64,000 bases of DNA, taken from Owenia fusiformis (taxonomy: Eukaryota; Annelida; Polychaeta; Sabellida; Oweniidae). The notes below the pieces were generated by a model that was not told where the DNA came from, did not search any database, and saw only the letters and a list, made by a program, of their open reading frames with translations. This document shows, piece after piece, positions 11,762 to 23,804 of the stretch. Position numbers and translations under genes: made by a program. Where the stretch lies: assembly GCA_903813345.2 (NCBI GenBank), contig CAIIXF020000004.1, positions 2,439,525 to 2,503,524 on the forward strand, read 5' to 3'. Every line of letters begins with the position of its first letter. Position 1 is the first letter of the stretch.

Positions 11762-12147
11762 GAGTGAGACAAGGTTGTTGTTATCTGGAGGCCAGAACCC
11801 CCCCCCTGTCTAGAGGCCTAAATATAACATGTATTTTTATATTACTTCTTACTATAGTGAGACAAGGTTGTTGTTATCTGGAGGCCAGAACCCCCCCCCC
11901 CCTGTCTGGAGGCCTAAATATAACATGTATTTTTATATTACTTCTTACTATAGTGAGACAAGGTTGTTGTTATCTGGAGGCCAGAACCGCCCCCCCTGTC
12001 TGGAGGCCTAAATATAACATGTATTTTTATATTACTTCTTACTATAGTGAGACAAGGTTGTTGTTATCTGGAGGCCAGAACCCCCCCCCCCCCCCTGTCT
12101 GGAGGCCTAAATATAACATGTATTTTTATATTACTTCTTACTATAGC
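11762..12147 (+). repeat. Tandem repeat, about 94-97 bp unit, four copies with variable C runs
   Basis: Four near-identical units start at about 11762, 11855, 11951 and 12046. Each holds GTGAGACAAGGTTGTTG, a C homopolymer of about 6 to 15 bases, and CTAAATATAACATG. The copies differ mainly in C-run length. The low divergence implies recent expansion. Frames crossing it are artefacts. Confidence 0.9.
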
Positions 12148-12189
12148 CAGGACTTTACAATAAAAAATACACAAGTAATGAAAATATAA

Positions 12190-15100
12190 TTCAAATTTTA
12201 ACATTTTCCTTATATGGAAAAGAGGCGGTCTTAATATTCTTTTGAATCTGGTTAAGATCTTTTCAGTATATAAATCACTTTTCGGACATTTTTGGTTTAA
12301 GCAACATTAACTTCTCATTTAGATATAAACTTCAAAACTATATAAATTACTATCAAAATTCTAAATTATATTAAAACCATCAGCATATATAAACTGAGAA
12401 CAAGTATGTAATCATTATAATTATCATCGTTAGAGTAGAATTGATCCTGAACATTACTATAAATAAACATGGAACACTATTTCATATTTTATGTTGAATT
12501 ATTTATACGGAATCAACATGTCGTAACGAAACTACATCTTTTTTTTATTTATTTATTATTTATTATTTCCTAATGAAAGATACAAGTATACAAATAACAT
12601 AATACAATACTAACAACAGCAACAGGTTGTGTAACACTTACATTTTTCTAATCAATATTTCAAAGTTAAATAAAAACTCCAAACTTGGATGGTCTCTCTT
12701 TTTATATTTGCTTATAACATAATGTAACTACAGCTTAATATAACAGTACAATGATTTCTGTTTTTCTTCTGGCTTTTGAAGTGCATGTCGAGTTTTTTTG
12801 TGTCGAGTTCTGAAAAAAATTAATGATATTCTGAATTGGATGATTCCAATATGACTGGGGCTTTTTAATGTTTTACATATAAATACATTTGTTTTCTTTC
12901 AGATCATATGATTCGTCTAAAAACAAGTTCAAAACCATCTTTACAATGTATTCCTTCACACCCAGTATTCTTTCATTCATGTCGTCCTATTATATAGGAC
13001 TAGCTATGTGTGTGGGATACCAATATTTTAAAAATCAATTTGACGTTCGGCCATTTTTTAAAAGCAAGCATGACATCTTTTCAAACAAAGATTTTACATT
13101 TTTCATTTATTGAATGTAAATTAAAGATCTCCTTTTTGTTATTTTGACTACACAGCTTGTGATATTTCCCCATACAACACGATTTATTAAGATAAGCCTG
13201 TCAACCTCTGAAATGTTGTTACTTTGCGCACTTTTTGAGGTCATCTGACCATGGCGTACCGTGTGCCAAGTTATTCTAGCGCTAAATCGAAAAGTTGTTG
13301 TTGCAAACTACTACGAAGGCTGAACCGAAGTAGAAATATACATAAGTTCCACATTCGCACGCATTCCAATAGCCACATAAATATTTTTACAAGGAATTGA
13401 CATCGTGTTATATATTGTGTTATATTGTATATATATTATACTGTTATATATTAACTTACATGCTTGCAATACCGTTTCAGCGCAATGGTCCTTTTTCCAT
13501 ATAGCTTTGCAATCTCGTTAAAAACGATGAGATGAGATTTTAGGAGATCTTCATTTTTAACCATAAAGACTAACATTTTCTTCTATTTGATGGCATATTT
13601 TATTCCAAAACAATTTTGATTTGCACCATTATTTACCTTTATTCAAATTCTAATGATTTTATAGTTGTCTAAAAAAGGTCGGGCTAAATCCCCACTGACA
13701 CAATGCTGCAAAACCTTTAAAAGTCCATTTACTCTCACATGGATCATAATTTTAATGTGAGATCACAATCCAGATGTCAATAAGATTATATATTTGTATT
13801 CCAATGGTGTTTTAAGTTGATCCAAATGGAATTACTTCTAAAATCAAGAAATTAGGTGACTCTGGTAATACATTTACATGTATTCTAGCCCTACCCTAGC
13901 CCTACCAATACCCACGGTGCCATCTATTTTCCATTTATATGGAAAAAGGTCAATTGATTCCGCACTCAATTGATATCATACCCTTTGCGAAATTGACGAC
14001 AATAGCCTCAATCATGCAATAATTGTCTCAAGATAAGAACTAATAACTCGTTTTTGAAAGCCAGGGTTTCATTTTATCAACAAAATCGTATTTCAAATTG
14101 TTTCAACCCCACACGTCATGTCACGTGACGTAACATTTCTGCTCTGAAAATGAAATCAGTTTTGCCGAAAAAACAGACACGTGCTGACTTTATATCCCCA
14201 ATATCATGATAAGATGAACTTCTGGAGTGTTGTTGGTTCACAATCGTAAAGTGTGGCCTTCATATGGTAAGATGGCATAAGTATATCTAAAGCGAGTAAA
14301 ATGGTTTGAGTACAACTTTAATAAAGGGCGATAGAAATGATTTTTAAATAAAGAGGGCAGACCAATCAATATCTTTCAGATACGATTTTACCAATGCTGC
14401 CATCTATATATCGGCCCAAAACCTATGATCAAAACTGAAAATCATTTAAGTGTCAACGTTTTCCTTCCTTAAATTTTTCATTGTAACATTAAAATATTAC
14501 TGATATAGATTCGTTTCCTTGGATATACTGTTTACTTTTAGAATAGAGGTCTTAAAAACTGTTTTTAATTACAATCTTCTACAAACGATCCTGGTATTAT
14601 CATTTAATGCCGTATCCAGAGTGAGCTGAAACCGTCTATATTTTTAGCTTTGATATGACTTTTAGAACGCATGTGGATTTCAGTATTATGTAATATTTGT
14701 ACACGTGATGCAGATGCAGTTTTACGCTTTCAAAGAAGATACTCTGTCCAACATCAATAACGAAAATTAAAACGAAAAAGCAAATAAATAGAGGTTATTT
14801 ACTAGGAGGGATTGAATATGGATTTTATCCCTAGGAACAATATGATCACATCACTCCCGAGGACCCTGAGTGCCAGGTAGAAATATCATATTTTCACGAG
14901 AAGTAGACCAATATTTGGTCCCTTACAGTGAATAAGCTTTTTATCCCATGATATTCATGACTCTCTTTATGAAATCATTAGTTCAAAAACCCATATTTAA
15001 TTTTTGTATGAAACAAAACCATACTATATATTTAGTCTAAAACATATGATTTTACTTTATGACATTTTGAAATATAAAAATATTATTATATTAAGAATAC

Positions 15101-16600
15101 ACATCAAAAAATTAGCAATACGTATACATTGTCCACCACAGGGCATTCGCATATTGCTCAGATTTCTTTGACGTTGACTGTCCGTGTCAGAGCATGATGA
15201 TAAAATTGAATTCACCTATGTTTAATAGGCTCACAATCTCCATACTTCTTAATTCAAAATCTCTATTTCCAATTTTTTCCAAAATATCGTTTCTCATATA
15301 AGAACAGCATTATAGCACGCTCGATCCAACTGAATGTAATAGGAAGCTTTGTTTGGCAGAAATTCCTGGGAAGTGAAATACCATTTTCGGAAGCGGGATT
15401 GGGAGGTGAATAGTGATTACGATTTTCGTGAGTATCATGTGATAAAATATGAAATCGCGTTGATTAAATAAGTTTGATAATATAATACTATGACATAATG
15501 AAAATTGAATGCATGAAACATTTTAAATAAATACCAAAAAGGCTATTATTCCAATTCAAATTGACAAATCATTGGAATAGTCTTATACACGCTATGTCGA
15601 CCTTATTTAATTGCAGTTTAGTTTGATATTGTATTAACGGCGTGACGTGCATCTTGTGCGCAATTTCTTCTAAAGAAAAAACTTGACATTTACCAAGTAC
15701 GCATCAAAAGTCTTCTTTAATAGCTATCGAAATAGCTTGTTGAGTTTATAATTACATTTAGTTATATTGCGTAGAATCTGGAGGAAGCGTGATAACTGTA
15801 TCTATGTGGAGAAAAGAGCTTGTTTGGATTTACCTAGCAACCAATGGGGTCACTTAGCAACTTGAATATTGGTATTGGTTGATTTCTAGTGTTGTCCGGT
15901 GATTCGTATAATCTTTAGCAGCGATTTAATTCTTCATTTCCCCTTCACGTCTATTAAGTTCGAACCTTTCCTGGGCTTGAGGAAAGTCAACAGTAACTGA
16001 ACTAAATGACCATGATGATATTTTTAACTTTTATTGAATAATGGGCGACATGTAAAAGCCATGCTATTAATAGACACGTTACATCAAAGCCAAATACCCC
16101 TTTGCACCTTTGGTTTCACTCTTCAGTCTTACACAAAAATGGTTTGATTCAAACTACAAAATATTGGCAAGGTGGATTTTGCGCATGCTTGATGCTACGC
16201 CCCTGTTCGACTGTGACCAACCCACGCAACTGGTTCTGATATTTTGAATCTGAATATGGGAGATTGTGATTGAAAATTCTGGTGTTGAATCACAGTTCAA
16301 CGTTCTCAAAATATGGTATTTTATTATTCCTTGTCGTGACTATTTTCTAAAAGTTCGAAAACTTCGCATATACCTATGGAAACAGACATTTTTCATAGCT
16401 AATTAGGAGAGCTATACTAAAAATATAGGTTTTTGTACTAGATGCTCATAGAATGAGTTAATTGTACTTTTTTCTGCTCTCCGACCACCGGTCATCATGG
16501 ACTGTGAATAAAAAATTGTCGCATCGCTGAGCCGAGGCATTTAACAGAAAAATAAAGGTAGAATTGTGTCTGAAGAGCAACTTTCTCAAAGCTTTTTCAA
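12190..16600. other. Region without recognised genes
   Basis: About 4.4 kb of AT-rich sequence. I saw no protein family, tRNA or transposon ends. Open frames near 12889-13113 lack recognisable content. Confidence 0.45.
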
Positions 16601-16604
16601 CTTA

Positions 16605-17100
16605 CAGGGTGTTCCAAAATGTACCGAGATAAACACGAAATAGCCTTTTTAGTGATTGTCATAAATATCTGAAAGTTTCACCAGTTTTAGAGAAAAGTTT
16701 GTTTTGGTACCACCATCCATATTCAGTACAGAGACAAATAGGGAATCTCTGTAAGTGATGAAGAAATATTTTTGGAATTTGGTCATCTGACAACCAATTT
16801 AATTACCATAAACATCTGAAAGTCTCATCAGGTTACTATTCTAGTTGTAGATGAAATATCCTGTTTTCGTACCATCGCCAATACATGTTGAAATTGCATT
16901 TATTTTTGCATCGATCAAGATGTAGGTGATGTAGAGCATGATCATCTAAAATGTCATTTCCCTGAATCTAATGCGCAGACTGTTTTAACTGCTAAGTGAA
17001 AAATAATTTTTTCTCATGCTGAGAGAAGCTATTATAGGGCACAACTTTTGGACACCAAGTATACTCTGTCATTTTGTGTAATCATTTCTTCTCAATAAAG
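16605..17100 (+). mobile_element. Possible Tc1/mariner-type end and internal duplication
   Basis: TA followed by CAGGGTGTTCCAAAATG at 16605 has the shape of the CAGGGTG-type terminal repeats seen elsewhere in the window. Two related blocks follow (ATAAATATCTGAAAGTTTCA near 16660 and ATAAACATCTGAAAGTCTCA near 16808). I did not find the opposite terminal repeat, so this is an incomplete element at best. Confidence 0.35.
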
Positions 17101-18134
17101 TTTAGAAGAGGGGATGCAGGTCGTCAAAGTATTTACTCAATTTTCCCCATATCTGGCTAAAGCGCTTCGCTTCGCTTCGTTAGATATCTGCGTCGGTGAT
17201 TTCTAAGTGGAGTTTAAATGAGTTACCATGTTGAAATTTCCGGTACTCTCCGACCTGAAGCGATTCCTTCTGTGACGTCCTTAGCAAGATGATTGAAGGT
17301 GAGCTCCACTAAATTACTTTTCTTGTTGATTCTGGTATCAAAATCCATTCAACTTGGGTGAAGGGAAACCCCTCTTAAAGCCGATAAGAAATATCCAGGA
17401 AATCAGTTTAGTTGAATAAAATGTGTTGTGGTCTTGGGCTGTGATATGGCGGGGAGGGGTATTAGACATAGTTAGATCATGATTCAGGATAGTTGGGTTT
17501 TGTTTTCCTTATCATTGGTGTACTCTTAGATGTTTCTCTTTTCTTGCTGTGTTCTAAAATAATGTTTGGTTCTATCCCTTTGACACGTGTGCATACGTAT
17601 TAAAGTTTTGAAATGTTTATCAAATGTTAAATTTTGATAAACTAAATAGCCAAGCAATTCTCAATTTCTTTGAACATTTTTGAGCATGCACATCAATTGC
17701 GTAGCGCCATATACGCATAGAACGCCATGGCGTATACTCTCAAAAGAAAGTTGATGTTCTATATTGAATCGCCCCAATCTTTAAGTCAAAAATGCCCAAT
17801 AATATACATTTTATTAGTAAGAATTTCGTATTTTATAACGCTCTAGAACGCTTCGAATGCAGTCTCAATTTTTAAATTTACTTGCGGAGAACCTCACCCC
17901 CTAATGCCCCTCAAAACTTGTTCGCTTCGCTCACTCTTGGCGTTCACTCACAAAATATCCACGCTTCACCATTGTGCATTGTATATGGCATTTGAATAAC
18001 TCACAATCTCAATGACAGATCTTGAGAAGACATCTTCGTAAAACAATACATCAACTACGATTAAGCGATTCTTCAAATAATTTTGACGAATCAAATGTTT
18101 TTTAGCACCAGTATTTGCTTATTGCCCTCTAGAA

Positions 18135-18420
18135 ACTTGTAAAGCAGATGCAGGCCTGAGGGGCGTAGCCTTTTAGTAAGGCAGTTGACTTGCCTGCATC
18201 ATGGCTGGCTAAGCCCACGAGGTTGCAGTTAATCACCTCTGCCGAGGCTCCTTCGTAAAAAGCAGATAGCCGTCGATGCATAGACTGCTAGCGAAAGTCC
18301 ATTGTAAAGCCCCAGAAATCAGACTAAATGGTGCTACAAGTAGACTAAGTGAAGTTTCAGTACTGATGAAGTAGCTCGATATCCAGTTTAATGTGCACTT
18401 ACTGTTTATTTCTCTCAAGT
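18135..18420 (+). mobile_element. Possible tRNA-derived SINE
   Basis: A stretch with tRNA-like spacing: an A-box-like GTAGCCTTTTAGTAAGG at about 18167 and a B-box-like GAGGTTGCAGTTA about 50 bases later. The phrase CACGAGGTTGC is shared with a - strand sequence near 36868. No folded tRNA or poly-A tail was established. Confidence 0.3.
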
Positions 18421-18575
18421 AACTACTGAATGTGATTTATCGTCGACGGAATATATTTTGATTTGTTAATTAATATATCCCTCGTTCCTGGACTGCATTG
18501 TGCATTATCATTCCGCCGAGGTGTTGTTTTTTGCAAGAGATTTGCAGAATCCAAAGTGCTAGGTTTATGAATCAA

Positions 18576-18740
18576 AGGCCCGTAGCCAGGGGGGCTTGGC
18601 CAAAGATTCTTTCAAAATCTTTTGAGCTCCATTTTGAGTGATTTTAGCCATATTTGGGCCAAAATTGTCAAATGTGAACCCCCCTAGAAATTCTTGAAAA
18701 CTGACCCCCCCCCCCTTGGCAAATCCTGGCTACGGGCCTG
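18576..18740. mobile_element. Short inverted-repeat element, CAGGCCCGTAGCCAGG family
   Basis: Begins AGGCCCGTAGCCAGG and ends CCTGGCTACGGGCCTG, a 15-base perfect terminal inverted repeat. Inside are G-rich and C-rich runs. No clear target duplication remains. Related ends occur at 23682-23804 and 40049-41779, where 5-bp duplications are intact. Confidence 0.7.
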
Positions 18741-18918
18741 GGAGACGACGCCTGATTGGAATGAATAAGCGACAATTCATTGAGTCTTGGACTTAAATTA
18801 TCTTCACACATTAAAAAATATTTTCTACGAAGTAACCTGAAATACTAAATTAAGATGATTTTTTGAAAGGGTCAAGTTGGCAAAGTATCGTTTCAATCTA
18901 AAGAGTCAAGTTGTCAAC

Positions 18919-19060
18919 CAAGGAGGATTGGCTCCCAGAATGCAACAGTAATATTCTGTCCCATATATGGTATGGTGACCTGTCACGTGTAAATAAGGTT
19001 AAATGTCAGCATACATGGGACAGAATATCGATGTTGCATTTTGGGAGCCAATCCTCCTTG
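18919..19060. mobile_element. MITE, Mutator-like, 142 bp with perfect 9-bp target duplication
   Basis: Terminal inverted repeats of about 50 bp start CAAGGAGGATTGGCTCCCA; the inner parts share ATTCTGTCCCATAT-like sequence. The element is flanked by identical 9-base repeats GTTGTCAAC (18910-18918 and 19061-19069). Nine-base duplications are typical of the Mutator/MULE superfamily. It is non-autonomous, with no transposase frame. Confidence 0.85.
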
Positions 19061-19875
19061 GTTGTCAACCATTCAACAAATGACCTTGGGTGGTTTGTCG
19101 GTTATATAATGCAGTGCAGTTATATGAAATACATACTGTGTTCGGATTGGCTTTGAATCGGACCCTGCCTAGCTATGTGTGAATAGATAAACGTTGAATC
19201 AAAATTACAAAATACATATGAACTGATCATGAAAAGGGGAATCAAGTGTGGCAAAAAGTGACAAAGATTTTACAAACCACTTCCCGTGATCATGATCCTT
19301 CTTAAAGATTCTGACTTGTATTGAGAGATAGGTGATTAGCCTAAGGAAGTATCCAAGATACTATTAATTAATATTACAAAGAAATGGATTCAAGGTTAAT
19401 ACGCTATTCATCATTAGTGTCATTTAAAGGTCGCTGTGCTTTTATGGGATTACAAGTAAACAATATCTAATTAAAGATATTAATGCCCGTTTTACGAGAA
19501 ATCATACATTACATCGTCTCATAGATGTCCCCAGGGTTTTTCCATATTTGAAAAAAATATTACATGGGAAATGGTAATCAACAATTTTGCTTTTTAGACT
19601 TTAGCACTGGTGTCATGGTAAAATGGACACTCGTATCTTTATGCCAGAGTCACTTCTAAATATAATATTACAAGAAGCGCATGTTGCCCGATTTTTATTT
19701 TCCTTGTAGGCATCCCCTAGATCATGGACAACTATAAAACAACTGCATCTGCGTCTCCTTGACTACGTACTATATCTTCATAACTGTTCTTAAAAACACA
19801 GCTCTTGGCTGTAAACATTATTTTTGTTGTATTAACCTTTCGATTGCCCATTATGTCTATTTTATAAATACAATG

Positions 19876-20186
19876 TGACTATCCAGGCCAAGTATATCGC
19901 GAGTAAGTTCCCGATGGCATCGCGAGCTAGGTTCCGCTGACATTGCAAGCATTGGGCTCATGCTAGAAGCGGGGCCTTGAGAATTATGATAAAATATAGT
20001 TATACAATTGAAGAACGTCGTTACCCTGCAATTGAAATAACCATTGTTCTACGAAATAAAGTTGGAATGAGTTTCACTTACTAATGTTTCATCGAAAGTT
20101 CTATGTTTCAATTTTATCATATCTCTCAAGGCCCGCTTCTTATATGAGCTCATTGCTTGCGATGTCAGCGGGGCCTGGATAGTCAC
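19876..20186. mobile_element. Inverted-repeat element, about 311 bp
   Basis: The outer arms GTGACTATCCAGGCC (19876-19890) and its complement (20172-20186) pair, and inner arms of about 65 bp pair again (CCGCTGACATTGCAAGCA..., and its complement near 20113-20175). The left arm carries an extra segment of about 45 bp with repeated ATCGCGAG. No convincing target duplication was found. Confidence 0.6.
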
Positions 20187-20643
20187 CGTGAAATTGCTTC
20201 CAGTCTTTTCTAAATGAAAGACAAGACAGGTAGAAGTAATATATCAATATGGAGCCTGGAATTGGTGTTACTGTGTCGTATTTAAGTTTTTTCAATTTCT
20301 TTTTTAAGAGTACAGTTTCCATCAAGGACGAACGTAATACACGGAACGTGCCTCGTTCGCAATTTCAATGTATTCTGCGTTCGGCCTTTTACCTTATACT
20401 GTTCTATCAACCAATGAAATAGAGGGGTGCATGAACTTTGAATTTATTCTGACAGTGTGTGTTACCCTCCTTTGGACATGAAGTCATGGTCACTCATCTT
20501 CCGATCTGAAATTATGAAATTGATTGAGGGTAACTAAAATGACCATGTACTCTGTTGCAATTTTAGAAATTGCAGAATTACTGTGTTTTGATTGGCTAGA
20601 ATGTTATAGATGGCGCCTAGCTAATTAATGAATCGATTATGAG

Positions 20644-20676
20644 CAAGGACGTCTATCTCAGAGATAGACGTCCTTG
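20644..20676. mobile_element. 33-bp perfect palindrome with 7-bp target duplication
   Basis: Arms CAAGGACGTCTATCTC and its exact complement are separated by a single A. Identical repeats TTATGAG flank it at 20637-20643 and 20677-20683. The layout matches the 35-bp micro-element at 283-317 but with unrelated arms. Confidence 0.6.
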
Positions 20677-20897
20677 TTATGAGTAAGAAGAGATTTAAAT
20701 CCTAGCAATCCCTCAATCGTATGTTAAATGCTGAGAGGGAATTCCCTTCTCGCGACACAGCTTCGTCACGTGACTTGAACCAAAGCAGCCAATCAGAGTT
20801 AGAACGGGGTTTTGATATCTTTGAGTCAATATTGTAGTCTAAGAAACCTTTTCATCGCAAACAATTGCCAGTGTTTAATAGAGTCTTGTCAAGTTAG

Positions 20898-21176
20898 CCA
20901 TTACAAAATAATGATACGGTGATCACACAGATTTTGAGGAGCCCGGAGAGAGCTACCACAGTGAAGCTACCTGTTTCATACCAAACACGAGATGGCGCAA
21001 TGCAATGCTTGGCCAGAAAAAGGAAAAAACGTTTTTATATAGGAAACCAAATTACCAGCTCCGATCTGTATTCTTTAAGAATTTCCGACCGTCCAGAATT
21101 TAGAACAACTAATAATTTAAAATATCAAGGGGAATACTTAAATTGTGTTCCTTTCAGACCTTGCACCGTCTCTTGA
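20898..21176 (+). CDS. Candidate terminal exon, unknown protein (weak)
   Basis: After AG at 20896-20897 there are 92 open codons and a stop (TGA), with no suitable ATG at the start. A second possible acceptor (CACACAG) lies near 20930. The peptide includes RKRKKRFYIGNQ, a basic nuclear-signal-like stretch. No family is recognised. It lies convergent to the neuropeptide gene. Confidence 0.25.
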   Translation, partial: PLQNNDTVITQILRSPERATTVKLPVSYQTRDGAMQCLARKRKKRFYIGNQITSSDLYSLRISDRPEFRTTNNLKYQGEYLNCVPFRPCTVS

Positions 21177-21514
21177 CTGTTCCCAACGGAGAAGTTAGTG
21201 AAAGGTTGATATATTTACAGAAAAGGGTTTGTATAAAACGGCATTGATGTTTCAAGTTATATTGTTATAGGGTCCTTTATTAAGAATAGGATTCAAGGTT
21301 AAAGGGATTGTCTTTTGCTAATTTGGTTTGATATGTGTGTTAATGAACTCTTTATCATTTTTTGTACGATAACTTACTGGACTAATTCTTGTGGTAAACA
21401 TACACAGACTTTAGACAAATATATTTGTATTTACATAAGATAATGAAATAACCATCTTTAGGACACTCGTCTAGCATGCATTGTAATTTATAGCAGTTTA
21501 CTGCGCGTAGGTCC

Positions 21515-21520
21515 TTTATT
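21515..21520 (-). terminator. Polyadenylation signal of the neuropeptide gene
   Basis: AATAAA on the - strand, about 215 bases past the stop codon of the precursor. Confidence 0.45.
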
Positions 21521-21735
21521 TCCCAATTCTATTTGTTTCACATAAGAAAAGAAAGTTATGTCAAACGCTTTTTGATAACACCGGCAAATGTTTGATTCTG
21601 TTTTATCGGAAAGCGTACAACGAACAATGAGGTGATTTGCCCATATCTAACGTCTGTAAATTTCAAAAAATCACTACCAAAAAAAGACTAGCGAGAATTG
21701 ATATGAGTTTAGAAACTTAATTATTTGAAATGTCC

Positions 21736-22912
21736 TCAATGTTTTTTGTTTTCAGAGTTCCTTTTTCCGAGGATGTGTCCACCAATCTCGTCAAGGCTTC
21801 TTTCTAAATTACGTCTGCCCAGGATATTGCTTCCTATTTCGTCTAACTGTCGTCTACCCAAAATATTACTTCCAATTTCGTCAAGATTTCTTCTTCCTAG
21901 TATATTGCTACCAATTTCGTCCAATTGTCTTCGTCCAAGGATGTTGCCACCGATTTCGTCCAAATTTCGTCTACCCAAAATATTGCTACCAATTTCGTCC
22001 AATTGTCTTCGTCCAAGGATGTTGCCACCAATTTCGTCCAAATTCCGTTCACCCAAAATATGGCCACCAATTTCGTCTAGATTGCGTCTACCCAAAATGT
22101 TGCCACCGATTTCGTCCAAATTCCGTTCACCCAAAATATGGCCACCAATTTCGTCTAAATTGCGTCTACCCAAAATGTTGCCACCGATTTCGTCCAAATT
22201 CCGTTCACCCAAAATATGGCCACCAATTTCGTCTAAATTGCGTCTACCCAAAATGTTGCCCCCAATTTCATCCAAATTGCGTTCCCCCAAAATATGGCCA
22301 CCAATTTCGTCCAAATTCCGTTCACCCAAAATATGGCCACCAATTTCGTCCAAATATCTTCTACCTAAAATATTGCTTCCGATTTCATCAAGCTGACGCT
22401 CGTGTTTGTCACTCTTTTTAATAAGTCCCATACCGATGCTATCTATAGGCCTTTTCTTGATTAAGCCCATGCCAATACTGTCCAAAGGTCTCTTCTTGAT
22501 AAGTCCCATTCCGATACTGTCCATGGGCCTTTTCTTAATGAGGCCCATTCCGATACTGTCCATGGGCCTTTTCTTAATGAGGCCCATTCCGATGCTATCC
22601 ATTGGCCTTTTCTTAATGAGGCCCATTCCGATGCTGTCCATTGGCCTTTTCTTAATGAGGCCCATTCCGATACTGTCCATGGGCCTTTTTTTAATTAGTC
22701 CCATTCCGATGCTATCCATTGGCCTTTTCTTAATAAGTCCCATTCCGATACTGTCCATTGGCCTTTTCTTAATGAGGCCCATTCCGATACTGTCCAAAGG
22801 TCTCTTCTTAATGAGCCCCATTCCGATACTGTCCATAGGTTTTTTCTTTATAAGGCCCATTCCTATTGAGTCAAGTCCTCTTTTAGCAGCACTTTCTTTT
22901 GCATCACCCGAA
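21736..22912 (-). CDS. Pedal peptide/orcokinin-type neuropeptide precursor, main (last) exon
   Basis: The acceptor TTTCTTTTCCAG precedes 22912 on the - strand and the stop is at 21736-21738. Joined to 36346-36404 it gives 411 residues. The exon opens with SGDAKESAAKR, then about 12 tandem units of the type PMDSIGMGLI + KKR, a linker (SDKHERQ), and 16 units of the type NLDEIGGNILG + RR/ER/KR, ending NSENKKH. Prohormone convertase cleavage at KKR and RR would release many short peptides. GRR and GKR predict C-terminal amidation (-NIL-amide), whereas the DSIG set ends in Ile before KKR and should be a free acid. The xLD(E/S)IG core resembles orcokinins (NFDEID) and molluscan pedal peptides (PLDSVY), so I place it in that superfamily. 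Its exact orthology is inference. Both domains use a 13-residue (39-bp) unit. Confidence 0.88.
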
Positions 22913-23681
22913 CTGGAAAAGAAATAAAAACAACATATTCAATGATACTCCACGAGATACTACTAGAGTAGTTATTTGATCAATAGCAAACATTTTCACA
23001 TTGTTTTACGTTGGAATGGTGAATTATCAAAAACGAGACCTACTTGTTCATACGTGCTTTTCAAAAACATGTTTTATGCAGACAAAAATCATCTTTAAAA
23101 GGTGACAAAATATTGAGACTTGTTCAAAATTCAAAGTATAAATATCATAAGAGTTTGTGTAGCTTGGCCTTGACCAACCATTGGCCATTGAGCTGCTTGA
23201 GACCAATTTCACTTTAAGAGATCATGGTGTAAACCATATTATCATTAATATAGAAACAATAATTGAAAATGGCAACTCAATAGCTGTATCAATCAGAGCT
23301 GCAATCAAAATAAATTTCAAAATTCTCAACGCCAAATAAAGATATCATGCGAATACCAAGACGAATCCCGAACAAACGACACATTTTACTACTTTTGATT
23401 TATAAGGAGCATGCAGTGCAACATACGAGTATCAATTTCTACATTGATCCATGAATTCGAAATGTTGTTATTATCGGAAAGTGCTTTACATAACTAGTTA
23501 GTGGTATCTAGGAAAATTCAAGCATATCCTTGATATAACTTATGAGGTATTAGTCTATGTATATTAATCACACCTTGGCATTATAAACGCCGTGAACAGT
23601 CATGATTTCTGTAACATTCTTCGATATATATTGTAGTTTGTAGTAATCAATTGTATGTAATAACCGAACTCCTACTACATT

Positions 23682-23804
23682 CAGGCCTATAGTCAGGGGG
23701 AGGGGGGGGGGGTCACACAGTTTTCACCATTTCGAGCACTTTTCAAATCCCCTTGGTTTTTCAAAAAGTGAAACCCCGGCCCACCTTAGCTGGCCAATAG
23801 CCTG
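23682..23804. mobile_element. 123-bp inverted-repeat element, CAGGCC family, with 5-bp target duplication
   Basis: Ends CAGGCCTATAGTCAGG and (complement) CAGGCTATTGGCCAG; flanked by identical ACATT at 23677-23681 and 23805-23809. A G run follows the left end, as in the 18576 and 40049 copies. Confidence 0.7.

Noticed and set aside
11764-12189. 141-residue frame with repeated GCCYLEAR
   Set aside because: It is the 94-bp tandem repeat read through variable C runs.
21725-22927. Long + strand frames rich in ISSK, LPKILLPISS and SIGLFLISPIP repeats
   Set aside because: They are antisense shadows of the 39-bp repeats of the neuropeptide precursor; only the - strand reading has dibasic sites, a splice acceptor and a signal-peptide partner.
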